From positions 17,314 to 81,313 of the forward strand of contig JANYBW010000059.1 in the NCBI GenBank assembly GCA_025360585.1: DNA of 64,000 nucleotides. The letters are read 5' to 3'. Below are positions 36,553 through 43,580 of the stretch, piece by piece. The translations under genes and the position numbers were made by a program. The stretch comes from Actinomycetes bacterium. Its GTDB lineage: Bacteria > Actinomycetota > Acidimicrobiia > IMCC26256 > PALSA-610. Positions within the stretch are counted from its first letter, which is position 1. Each line of letters opens with the position of its first letter. A model generated the notes under the pieces. That model did not search any database, had not been told where the DNA came from, and saw only the letters and a list, made by a program, of their open reading frames with translations.

Positions 36553-36567
36553 TCTCAAATTTTGAGA
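36553..36567. promoter_or_regulatory. Perfect TCTCA-N5-TGAGA operator-like site
   Basis: The sequence TCTCAAATTTTGAGA has perfect arms and an AT-only spacer. It lies in the divergent region between the LLM oxidoreductase (minus, start 36483) and the SDR gene (plus, start 36686). It is the second exact copy in the window. Confidence 0.65.
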
Positions 36568-36631
36568 GTGAGCTTGCGCATTTGGTCACCATTCGGCAAT
36601 AATCACGGAAACGTGGCCTGCGAAGCTGGCT

Positions 36632-36667
36632 AGTTCGCAAGTTCGCAAGTTCGCAAGTTCGCAAGTT
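36632..36667. repeat. Octanucleotide tandem repeat, 4.5 copies
   Basis: AGTTCGCA is repeated four times plus AGTT, starting 18 bases before the GAGGG ribosome site of the SDR gene. Such short repeats can vary in number by slippage and would change the leader length. Confidence 0.85.
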
Positions 36668-36685
36668 GGGAAACGAGGGAAATCG

Positions 36686-37429
36686 ATGAGCCGAGTTGCG
36701 GTCGTGACCGGAGCGGCATCAGGAATGGGATTGGCGATCGCGCAGCGGCTGGCGAGCGAGGGTTGCCGGGTGGCGATGCTGGATCTCAACGGCCTTGCTT
36801 TGGCCGACGAAGCCGCGGCGTTGCGCGCCTCGGGTCACCACGCCGCAAGTTACGTCGTGAATGTTGCGGATCGAGCCGCGATCGAGGATGCGTACACGCT
36901 GATCCGTGCTGAATTCGGGCCGATCGAAATCTTGGTAACGAGCGCAGGAATCGACGCGTTCGTTTCGTTTCGGGCCATGACCACTGAGCAATGGGAACAG
37001 ATGGTCAACGTCAATCTCACCGGAACGTTTCACTGTATCCAAGCGGCCATCGGCGACATGGTTGATGGCGGCTGGGGGCGCATTGTCACGATCTCATCGT
37101 CGAGCGCGCAATCCGGAGCCAACCGTATGGCGCACTATGTAGCGTCCAAGGGCGGGGTAGTTGGGTTAACGAAGGCGTTGGCGGTGGAATTTGCGCCGCT
37201 CGGAATCACCGTCAACTCGATTCCTCCTGGCTTCATCGATACGCCGATGGCGCGGCGCGCGGAAGAACGGGGCGATCTTCCGAGCATCGATGCGGTTATT
37301 GCTCGTACTCCGGTGCGCCGGGCGGGGACTCCCAACGACATTGCTGCCGCGTGCGCATTTTTGTGTTCCGATGAAGCGGGCTATGTCACTGGCCAACTCA
37401 TTGGTGTGAACGGCGGCTGGTATCTATGA
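36686..37429 (+). CDS. SDR family oxidoreductase
   Basis: This 247-residue short-chain dehydrogenase has TGAASGMGLAIAQRL near residue 8, TSAGIDA near 88, SSSSAQSG near 139 and YVASKGG near 151, and the C-terminal GQLIGVNGGWYL. A GAGGG ribosome site precedes the ATG. It starts an operon with a CMD-family protein, a Rieske oxygenase, a small protein and an amidohydrolase; overlaps of 4 bases or short gaps separate all five genes. Confidence 0.93.
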   Translation: MSRVAVVTGAASGMGLAIAQRLASEGCRVAMLDLNGLALADEAAALRASGHHAASYVVNVADRAAIEDAYTLIRAEFGPIEILVTSAGIDAFVSFRAMTTEQWEQMVNVNLTGTFHCIQAAIGDMVDGGWGRIVTISSSSAQSGANRMAHYVASKGGVVGLTKALAVEFAPLGITVNSIPPGFIDTPMARRAEERGDLPSIDAVIARTPVRRAGTPNDIAAACAFLCSDEAGYVTGQLIGVNGGWYL

Positions 37430-38043
37430 CGGGTGTATCTCCGCGCATCATGCCGCTCGCTCGTGAAGACTGGAGCGACGAAGTTAAACAAGCGTTGACC
37501 GAAGCGTTTCCCCTAGCCGCGCCACGGTTTTTCTCGACCGGACCCGATGCTCTCCCAGTGCCGTCTGCGCTGACCACGATGTTGCACCACCCGGAGCTCG
37601 CGGGGAAATTTCTGGCGTACAACTCGGTGTTGTTGACTTCGCCGAGCCTTGGCGCTCGAATCCGCGAGCTTGTGGTGTTACGCGTTGCGTATCGGTGTCA
37701 ATCGGAATACGAATGGTTGCAACATGCGCAGCTCGCGACGCGTTGCGGAGTGACCGGCGATGAAATTGCCGCCATTTCCAAAGGCATTTCGGATTCTTCG
37801 TGGGCACCGAATGAAATGGTCGCCCTCACCGCCGCCGATGAACTTCTTGAAGACTTCGTCATCGCGGACGGTAGTTGGACGGCGCTTACCGAATACTTCG
37901 ACACGCAGCAATGCATCGAACTCATCTTCACCGTCGGTACCTACGTGTGTTTGGCGATGGCGTTCAAGAGTTTCGTATTGCCGCTCGACCCCGCGCTCGA
38001 CGCGGCCGCCAAGACTCACCCGCTACCACCATTGGAGCAGTAA
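37426..38043 (+). CDS. Carboxymuconolactone-decarboxylase (CMD) family protein
   Basis: This 205-residue protein has the CMD fold with the helix RELVVLRVAYRCQSEYEWLQH. The YEWxxH motif at about 95-100 is conserved. The peroxidatic CxxC of AhpD is reduced to C91-x-x-E94, so a peroxidase role is unlikely and a lyase-type role more likely. Its ATG overlaps the SDR stop (ATGA). It is second in the SDR-CMD-Rieske operon and may act on a ring-opened or unsaturated acid. Confidence 0.88.
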   Translation: MTGVSPRIMPLAREDWSDEVKQALTEAFPLAAPRFFSTGPDALPVPSALTTMLHHPELAGKFLAYNSVLLTSPSLGARIRELVVLRVAYRCQSEYEWLQHAQLATRCGVTGDEIAAISKGISDSSWAPNEMVALTAADELLEDFVIADGSWTALTEYFDTQQCIELIFTVGTYVCLAMAFKSFVLPLDPALDAAAKTHPLPPLEQ

Positions 38044-38046
38044 ACA

Positions 38047-39327
38047 ATGGCCAAATTTCCGAAGCCGCCTGAAGGCAGCTGGACTGCCCACTATCCCGAA
38101 CTTGGCACCGAACCAGTCTCGTATGAAGATTCAATTTCGCCCGAGTTTTTTGAGCTCGAACGCGAAGCAGTTTTCAAACGTTCTTGGTTGAATGTGGGTC
38201 GAGTTGAACAACTGCCGCGCAACGGCAGCTACTTCACCAAAGAACTCGCGGTCGCAAAAACCTCGGTAGTGGTTGTCCGCGACATGGAAGGCAAGATTCG
38301 TGCGCACCACAATATTTGTCGCCACCGTGGCAACAAATTAGTCTGGCAAGACTTCCCGCGTGAAGAAACGCAAGGCAATTGCCGGCAATTTCAATGTAAG
38401 TATCACGGCTGGAAATACGAGCTCGCAGGCGATCTCACTTTTGTGCAACAAGAAGAAGAGTTCTTCGATTTTGACAAAGCTGATTACGGGCTGATCCCGG
38501 TGCGCTGCGACGTTTGGGCCGGCTTCGTGTTCGTGAACCTTGCGGATGAGCCGAGCCAGTCGTTGCACGATTTTCTCGGGCCAATGGTCACCGCGATGGA
38601 GGGTTACCCCTTCGATCAGATGACCGAGCGCTACTTCTACCGCGGGACAATCGGGAGTAACTGGAAACTGTTTATGGACGGTTTCCAAGAGTTTTACCAT
38701 GCTCCGGTTTTGCACGTGCGCCAGCTGCCGGCCACGATCGGCCCGCCGTCGATGGCTATGGGTTTCGAAGGATTGCACTACGAAATTAATGGCCCCCACC
38801 GATTGGTCACGACGTATGGCGGCCAGGGTTGGCGGATGCCCGATGAGCTGCTCAAGCCAATGGAAATCGCGTCGCGCAGTGGCCTATTCGGTCCGTGGGA
38901 TCAGCCCGATATCGATCTCAACCATTTCCCCGATGGTGTCAATCCTGCAAACGTCGCGCCCTGGGGTCTCGATGCATTCAATGTGTTCCCAAACTTCGTG
39001 ATTCTGATCTGGGAACGCGGTTGGTACCTCACCTATCACTACTGGCCGACCGCGGCGAATACGCACGTGTTCGAAGGGACGCTCTATTTCGTTCCGCCGA
39101 AAAGTGCGCGTGAACGCGTGGCGCACGAGATGGCCGCGGTTACGTTTAAGGAGTACGCGCTGCAAGACAGCAACACGCTTGAAGCAACGCAGAGCATGTT
39201 GGAATCAAGAGTTGTCAGTGCGTTTCCATTGAACGACCAAGAGATCTTGTGTCGACACCTTCACAAGGTTGTCGGCGAATGGGTTGCCGCGTACGAACGC
39301 GAGCAACTTGAGGAAGCAAGCAAATGA
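38047..39327 (+). CDS. Rieske aromatic-ring-hydroxylating oxygenase, large subunit
   Basis: This 426-residue oxygenase has Rieske [2Fe-2S] ligands Cys91-x-His93 (CRHRGN) and Cys117-x2-His120 (CKYHGW), and the mononuclear iron site with Asp211, His218 and His223 (DGFQEFYHAPVLH). It activates O2 to hydroxylate or demethylate its substrate and needs an electron-transfer partner. The ferredoxin at 35.1 kb is a candidate. There is no small subunit; the neighbouring 111-residue protein is unrelated to known beta subunits. The gene follows the CMD gene after three bases. Confidence 0.95.
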   Translation: MAKFPKPPEGSWTAHYPELGTEPVSYEDSISPEFFELEREAVFKRSWLNVGRVEQLPRNGSYFTKELAVAKTSVVVVRDMEGKIRAHHNICRHRGNKLVWQDFPREETQGNCRQFQCKYHGWKYELAGDLTFVQQEEEFFDFDKADYGLIPVRCDVWAGFVFVNLADEPSQSLHDFLGPMVTAMEGYPFDQMTERYFYRGTIGSNWKLFMDGFQEFYHAPVLHVRQLPATIGPPSMAMGFEGLHYEINGPHRLVTTYGGQGWRMPDELLKPMEIASRSGLFGPWDQPDIDLNHFPDGVNPANVAPWGLDAFNVFPNFVILIWERGWYLTYHYWPTAANTHVFEGTLYFVPPKSARERVAHEMAAVTFKEYALQDSNTLEATQSMLESRVVSAFPLNDQEILCRHLHKVVGEWVAAYEREQLEEASK

Positions 39328-39659
39328 GCATTGCATTATTACCGGCCCAATTCTCGGACTTGGAGCCCTTTGCTTCAACGTGGTGTCTCGCTTCCGAAGG
39401 CGAGCGTTACCAGCAACGGCTCGCGAGCACCATGCAACAGATGCAGGGCTTTTACGACGCGATGATGCCGCGTATGGACGAAGCGATCACCTACTGCGAC
39501 ACGTTTGCGTACGACGACCTTCCCGACGACGTTGCGCGGCTGTTGCATCTCGTGTACTCGCTCGTGATGGTTTCGTTTCCGATTGAAGCATGGAAGCAGC
39601 CAAACATTCCCGATAGTGGTGCCGCGTACCTCGATTTGCTCGTCGAACCAGGACCGTGA
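39324..39659 (+). CDS. Small conserved-looking protein of unknown function
   Basis: This is a 111-residue acidic helical protein (MSIALLPAQFSDLEPFASTW). The middle is rich in Met and Gln (STMQQMQGFYDAMMPRMDEA), followed by a hydrophobic segment HLVYSLVMVSFPIEAW near residues 76-91. I recognise no family. The start overlaps the Rieske stop (ATGA) and its stop overlaps the next start, so it is translationally locked into the operon. It could be a stability or accessory factor for the oxygenase (inference). Confidence 0.8.
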   Translation: MSIALLPAQFSDLEPFASTWCLASEGERYQQRLASTMQQMQGFYDAMMPRMDEAITYCDTFAYDDLPDDVARLLHLVYSLVMVSFPIEAWKQPNIPDSGAAYLDLLVEPGP

Positions 39660-40945
39660 GTGGTGACACGATGAGTACTCCGATCAGCGTTCCCAAAAGC
39701 AGCGGCGGCAACGCGCTGTTGACCGATCCGACTATTTTGCGGGCGGATCGGTACGTCGATATCGATGCGGGCGTCGTCCGTTCGCCGGCCGTCATTGTGA
39801 TCGATGGCGAACACATCACTGCGGTGAACCCGACCTCGTTGCCGAGCCCCGCGACTGAAATTGATCTCGGCGACGTCACCTTGCTTCCGGGCCTCATGGA
39901 CATGGAACTCAACATGCTCCTCGGCGGTCCGAGCGGTGGAAATCCACGCAGCGACGTGCAGGACGACCCGGCGTTTCGTACGTTGCGGGCAACGTTGAAT
40001 TGTCGCCGGACGCTGCTCGCGGGCTTCACAACTGCCCGAAATTTGGGCCTCTTCGTAAAGACTGGTGGGGTATTGCTCGACGTTGCCCTCTCGCGTGCCA
40101 TCGATAACGGCTGGATCGACGGGCCGCGGCTGGTGCCAGCGGGTCACGCGATTACCCCGACGGGTGGGCATCTCGATCCGACGATGTTTCAACGGCTCGG
40201 GCCCGGCATCATGCCGTTGAGCGTTGAGGAAGGTATTGCCAACGGTGTCCCCGAAGTTCGCAAGGCCGTTCGCTACCAAATCAAATACGGCGCGCGGGTG
40301 ATCAAAATTTCGGCATCGGGCGGCGTGATGTCGCACAGTGGCGAAGCCGGTGCGCAGCAATACTCCGATGAAGAACTCGGTGCGATAGTGGACGAAGCGC
40401 ACCGGGCCGGCTTGAGAGTCGCTGCGCACGCGCACGGCGACGCGGGAATTCGAGCTTGCATCAATGCCGGAGTCGACTGCATCGAACACGGTTCACTCGC
40501 AAGCGACGACACCATCCGTTTGATGGTGGAGCGCGGGACATTCCTTGTGCCGACGAGTTATCTTTCCGAAGGTCTCGACATTTCCAAAGCCGCGCCAGAA
40601 CTGCAAGCGAAGGCCGCGGAGGTATTCCCCCAGGCTCGCGCCATGCTTGGCAAAGCCATTGCCGCGGGAGTCAGAATCGCCTGCGGTACCGACGCGCCGG
40701 CGATTTCGCACGGCCGCAACGCCAAAGAACTTTGGGCGATGGTTGACCGAGGCATGACTCCTATGCAGGCACTACACGCGGCGACGGTCGTGAGCGCCGA
40801 ACTGATCGATGTTGTCGACCGTGGCCGCCTCGTTCCCGGACTCCTCGCCGACATCATTGCCGTGCCGGGAGACCCTTCCCAAGACATCACCGTTACCGAA
40901 GACGTGCGGTTCGTGATGAAGGGGGGCGTTGTCTACAAGCGCTAG
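39656..40945 (+). CDS. Amidohydrolase, imidazolonepropionase-like, with changed metal motif
   Basis: This 429-residue amidohydrolase has the usual IKISASGG lysine region near 221, VAAHAHGDAG near 261, CIEHGSLASD near 283 and CGTDAPAISHGR near 343. The first metal motif, normally GLIDxHxH, reads PGLMDMELN at residues 78-86, so both His are lost (Glu84, Asn86). The remaining metal ligands look intact, so a mononuclear or altered site is possible. GTG 39656 overlaps the small protein's stop; ATG 39671 is an alternative start. Substrate unknown. Confidence 0.88.
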   Translation: MSGDTMSTPISVPKSSGGNALLTDPTILRADRYVDIDAGVVRSPAVIVIDGEHITAVNPTSLPSPATEIDLGDVTLLPGLMDMELNMLLGGPSGGNPRSDVQDDPAFRTLRATLNCRRTLLAGFTTARNLGLFVKTGGVLLDVALSRAIDNGWIDGPRLVPAGHAITPTGGHLDPTMFQRLGPGIMPLSVEEGIANGVPEVRKAVRYQIKYGARVIKISASGGVMSHSGEAGAQQYSDEELGAIVDEAHRAGLRVAAHAHGDAGIRACINAGVDCIEHGSLASDDTIRLMVERGTFLVPTSYLSEGLDISKAAPELQAKAAEVFPQARAMLGKAIAAGVRIACGTDAPAISHGRNAKELWAMVDRGMTPMQALHAATVVSAELIDVVDRGRLVPGLLADIIAVPGDPSQDITVTEDVRFVMKGGVVYKR

Positions 40946-40983
40946 CGCTTGGAGAACTCCAGCAGTCGCGCTCATGTCTGGAA

Positions 40984-41763
40984 ATGGGCTCGCCAGAAAA
41001 CGGCAACGACGTTCTCGCAAAGAGTACGGTGCCACTCGTGAGCACCAAACCCGAGCCTGTAGCAGCCAGTGTTACGGCACTCGAGACCGCGGATAACGCG
41101 AGTGATACCAAGGATCTCGAGCCCGAATGGCGGCAGCGGGCGGTATCGCGGAGCTTGAACGCGGCGAGGTCGCGAGCCGAAAAGCGGGCGCAGCGGTTTA
41201 TTGACGCAGCGTTTTCATTGATGGACGAAAAACACACGACGGAGTTCACAATCCAAGAGGTGATCGACCGTTCGAAGCAGTCTTTGCGCGGCTTCTACCA
41301 GTATTTCGATGGCAAAGAAGAGCTGCTGTTGGCGCTCTTCGAAGAGACCATTCTGGAAGCCACCGACGACATCAGCGCACTGGTCGATCAACAAACCGAG
41401 CCGATGGAACGGCTCCACCAATTCACGGTTCGGCTCCATGAGTGGTGTGAGGCGTCCGAAACGAAACGCAAGCGGGGCGCGCACGATCGCCGCCCGATCT
41501 CAGAGTTCTCGGTACAGCTGGCGATCAACAATCCTGAGCGCGTCCGGCTCGCAATGTCGCCGCTGTTCCGGATGCTCGTCGAGCTACTGAACGACGCGAC
41601 GGCGGCAAAACTTGTTGCAGTAGCGAACCCGCGCCATACCTCGATGCTGATGATGCAGACGATCATGTACAGCTGGTTTGGCAATCGACTGATGGACGGT
41701 CCGCTTTCAGTGATTACGGCCGAAGAAGCCTGGGATTTTTGCGTGTATGGATTGCGCTCTTAG
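40984..41763 (+). CDS. TetR-family transcriptional regulator
   Basis: This is a 259-residue TetR-type repressor. A long N-terminal extension of about 60 residues precedes the helix-turn-helix: FIDAAFSLMDEK then FTIQEVIDRSKQSLRGFYQYFDGKEELL (residue about 77-110, cited in parts). The C-terminal domain has several helices for ligand binding. It is the only TetR gene in the window and follows the oxygenase operon, so it may control it, perhaps through the TCTCA-N5-TGAGA sites (inference). Its stop overlaps the stop of the convergent amidohydrolase gene by three to four bases. Confidence 0.9.
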   Translation: MGSPENGNDVLAKSTVPLVSTKPEPVAASVTALETADNASDTKDLEPEWRQRAVSRSLNAARSRAEKRAQRFIDAAFSLMDEKHTTEFTIQEVIDRSKQSLRGFYQYFDGKEELLLALFEETILEATDDISALVDQQTEPMERLHQFTVRLHEWCEASETKRKRGAHDRRPISEFSVQLAINNPERVRLAMSPLFRMLVELLNDATAAKLVAVANPRHTSMLMMQTIMYSWFGNRLMDGPLSVITAEEAWDFCVYGLRS

Positions 41764-42986
41764 ACGCGATCGAGATCCAACATACGGATAGCGTTGCCCC
41801 GCATCACTTTGTAACGCTGGGCATCGGTGAGCCCCGCCGTCATGCGCGTAATTTCGTTTTGGGTGAATGGCCACGTCGTGTCGGTGTGCGGGTAGTCGGT
41901 TTCGAAGCACACGTTGTCTTCGCCGACCGCCTCAATGGCTTGCATGCCGTGCATGTCGTTGGTGAAGCAACCGAAAATGCGGCCCTTGTAATACGTCGAG
42001 GGTGGCTCCGGAATCGTTTCTTTGGAGCGGGTCCAGCTGGAGTGATATTCCCAGGTGTTGTCGGCGCGCTCTAGCGCATACGGAATCCAACCGATTTGGC
42101 CTTCAGAATAGGCAAGTTTCAATTCGGGATAGCGCACGAGGACACCCGAAAACAAGAAGTCCGCGAGCGACGCCATGGAGTTGTTGCACGACAACATGAT
42201 CGATGCCGCGGGCGGCGCATCGGGCGAAGCCGCCGGCATCTTCGACGATGAGCCAATGTGCATACACACTGCAGTTTTGGTTTCCTCACAGAGTGCGAAC
42301 AGCGGATCCCAATGCCCGGTATGGATACTCGGAAGATCGAGGTGCGGTGGCATTTCACTGAAACAAATTGCGCGCGAACCAAGTGCTGCCGTGCGTTGCA
42401 CTTCGGCCACGGCGAGATCGATATCCCACATCGGGATGATGCACAGTGGGATGAGCGCGCCATTTGAACCCGCGCACCATTCGTCGATCATCCAATCGTT
42501 GTAGGCCTTTACACATGCGAGTCCGAGGTCGAGATCCTTGCCTTCCATGAACGTTTGGCCGCAGAAGCGTGGGAACGTGGGAAACGCAAGCGATCCGTCG
42601 ACTCCCGCGAGGGCAAGATCTTCAACGCGCGCCTTCGGGTCGTAGCAGCCCGGTCGCATTTCGTCGTAGGTGATCGCACCGATGAACATCCGTGAACGGT
42701 CGAACTTCGAAACATCACCGTTCGGTGTCGCGTCGAGCGGGATCGCGACGTGGCGTTTGTGCACGTAGATCAACTGATCTTCGTACACCCAGTAATCGCC
42801 CCAATCACCGTCTTCGGTCATCTCTTGGTTGTACTTCGCTCCGAGTGCCAGTGAAAAGTCGCCCCAGCGCGCACGCTCGATGCGCGGCCCTTGCGCGCGC
42901 ATCGACGCCGGGAGGCGGTCCTGCCACAGATTCGCAGGCTCCACGACGTGGTCATCAACACTGATGATCTTGGGCAATGGGGTCAT
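41760..42986 (-). CDS. Amidohydrolase family protein (PF04909 type)
   Basis: This metal-dependent hydrolase or decarboxylase has about 408 residues. It has the start motif MTPLPKIISVDDHVVEPANL and several conserved-looking segments (FPRFCGQTF, CMHIGSSSK, FETDYPHTDTTW with a metal-ligand Asp near residue 365). Its start at 42986 has a good AAGGAG ribosome site; longer readings begin inside the neighbouring gene. PF04909 members include ACMSD-type decarboxylases and 2,3-dihydroxybenzoate decarboxylase. A paralogue lies at 47.8 kb. Confidence 0.88.
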   Translation of the reverse strand: MTPLPKIISVDDHVVEPANLWQDRLPASMRAQGPRIERARWGDFSLALGAKYNQEMTEDGDWGDYWVYEDQLIYVHKRHVAIPLDATPNGDVSKFDRSRMFIGAITYDEMRPGCYDPKARVEDLALAGVDGSLAFPTFPRFCGQTFMEGKDLDLGLACVKAYNDWMIDEWCAGSNGALIPLCIIPMWDIDLAVAEVQRTAALGSRAICFSEMPPHLDLPSIHTGHWDPLFALCEETKTAVCMHIGSSSKMPAASPDAPPAASIMLSCNNSMASLADFLFSGVLVRYPELKLAYSEGQIGWIPYALERADNTWEYHSSWTRSKETIPEPPSTYYKGRIFGCFTNDMHGMQAIEAVGEDNVCFETDYPHTDTTWPFTQNEITRMTAGLTDAQRYKVMRGNAIRMLDLDRV

Positions 42987-43420
42987 GAAGATGCTCCTTG
43001 GTTTTCCAACGGATCGTGCTGATGGCCGGAATCGAATCCGCCGTGTTTGCGCATGAACGTGGTGGACCGGCGCCGTATGCGCCAGCCATCCGCGGTATTT
43101 GCGTACTCGTCGTTGTACCAACCGAGGCGCATTGCGTGCGTTTGTTGATCTATGAAAACGAAATGTTGTTGGCCTGTTGCGCGTTCGGTGCCGACGAATT
43201 CAACCACAGGCATGTTGCCAATGAACTGCCCGCGCGGGGCTGCATTGAGCAATGCAGGAAACAGGGTGAGGTCGTACGGAGTGCCGAAGGCGGTGTACAC
43301 GCCATCGGCGGTGAACACCTCAAGCCAACGGTTCTCCACAAACTGGCTCGTGAACAACATGTACCGAGAACACAACGCGTGAATCTCAACCAGATCGTTC
43401 GTCTGTCCGCGGTCGTTCAT
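42983..43420 (-). CDS. SnoaL-like / NTF2-fold protein
   Basis: This protein of about 145 residues has an NTF2-like (SnoaL) pattern: LVEIHALCSRYMLFTS near residue 10, ending with a beta-rich region (QHFVFIDQQTHAMRLGWYND, cited in part). NTF2-fold proteins include steroid isomerases and polyketide cyclases. The start overlaps the amidohydrolase start by four bases (ATGA), so both genes are cotranscribed. Function unknown; an isomerase or lyase role is plausible. Confidence 0.8.
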   Translation of the reverse strand: MNDRGQTNDLVEIHALCSRYMLFTSQFVENRWLEVFTADGVYTAFGTPYDLTLFPALLNAAPRGQFIGNMPVVEFVGTERATGQQHFVFIDQQTHAMRLGWYNDEYANTADGWRIRRRSTTFMRKHGGFDSGHQHDPLENQGASS

Positions 43421-43580
43421 TCTTGGTTCACGCTCATCGGATGCCTGAGTTTCGAAAGGCTGAAATGCCACATGCAATTTTCGAAAACGACGTTATCAGG
43501 GAGTGCTCGAATCATTATTTTGGCCCGTCTCGAATCGAAGGTCTCCTGAGCTGCTTTCCGGGGGTGGCGTACACTTTTCT

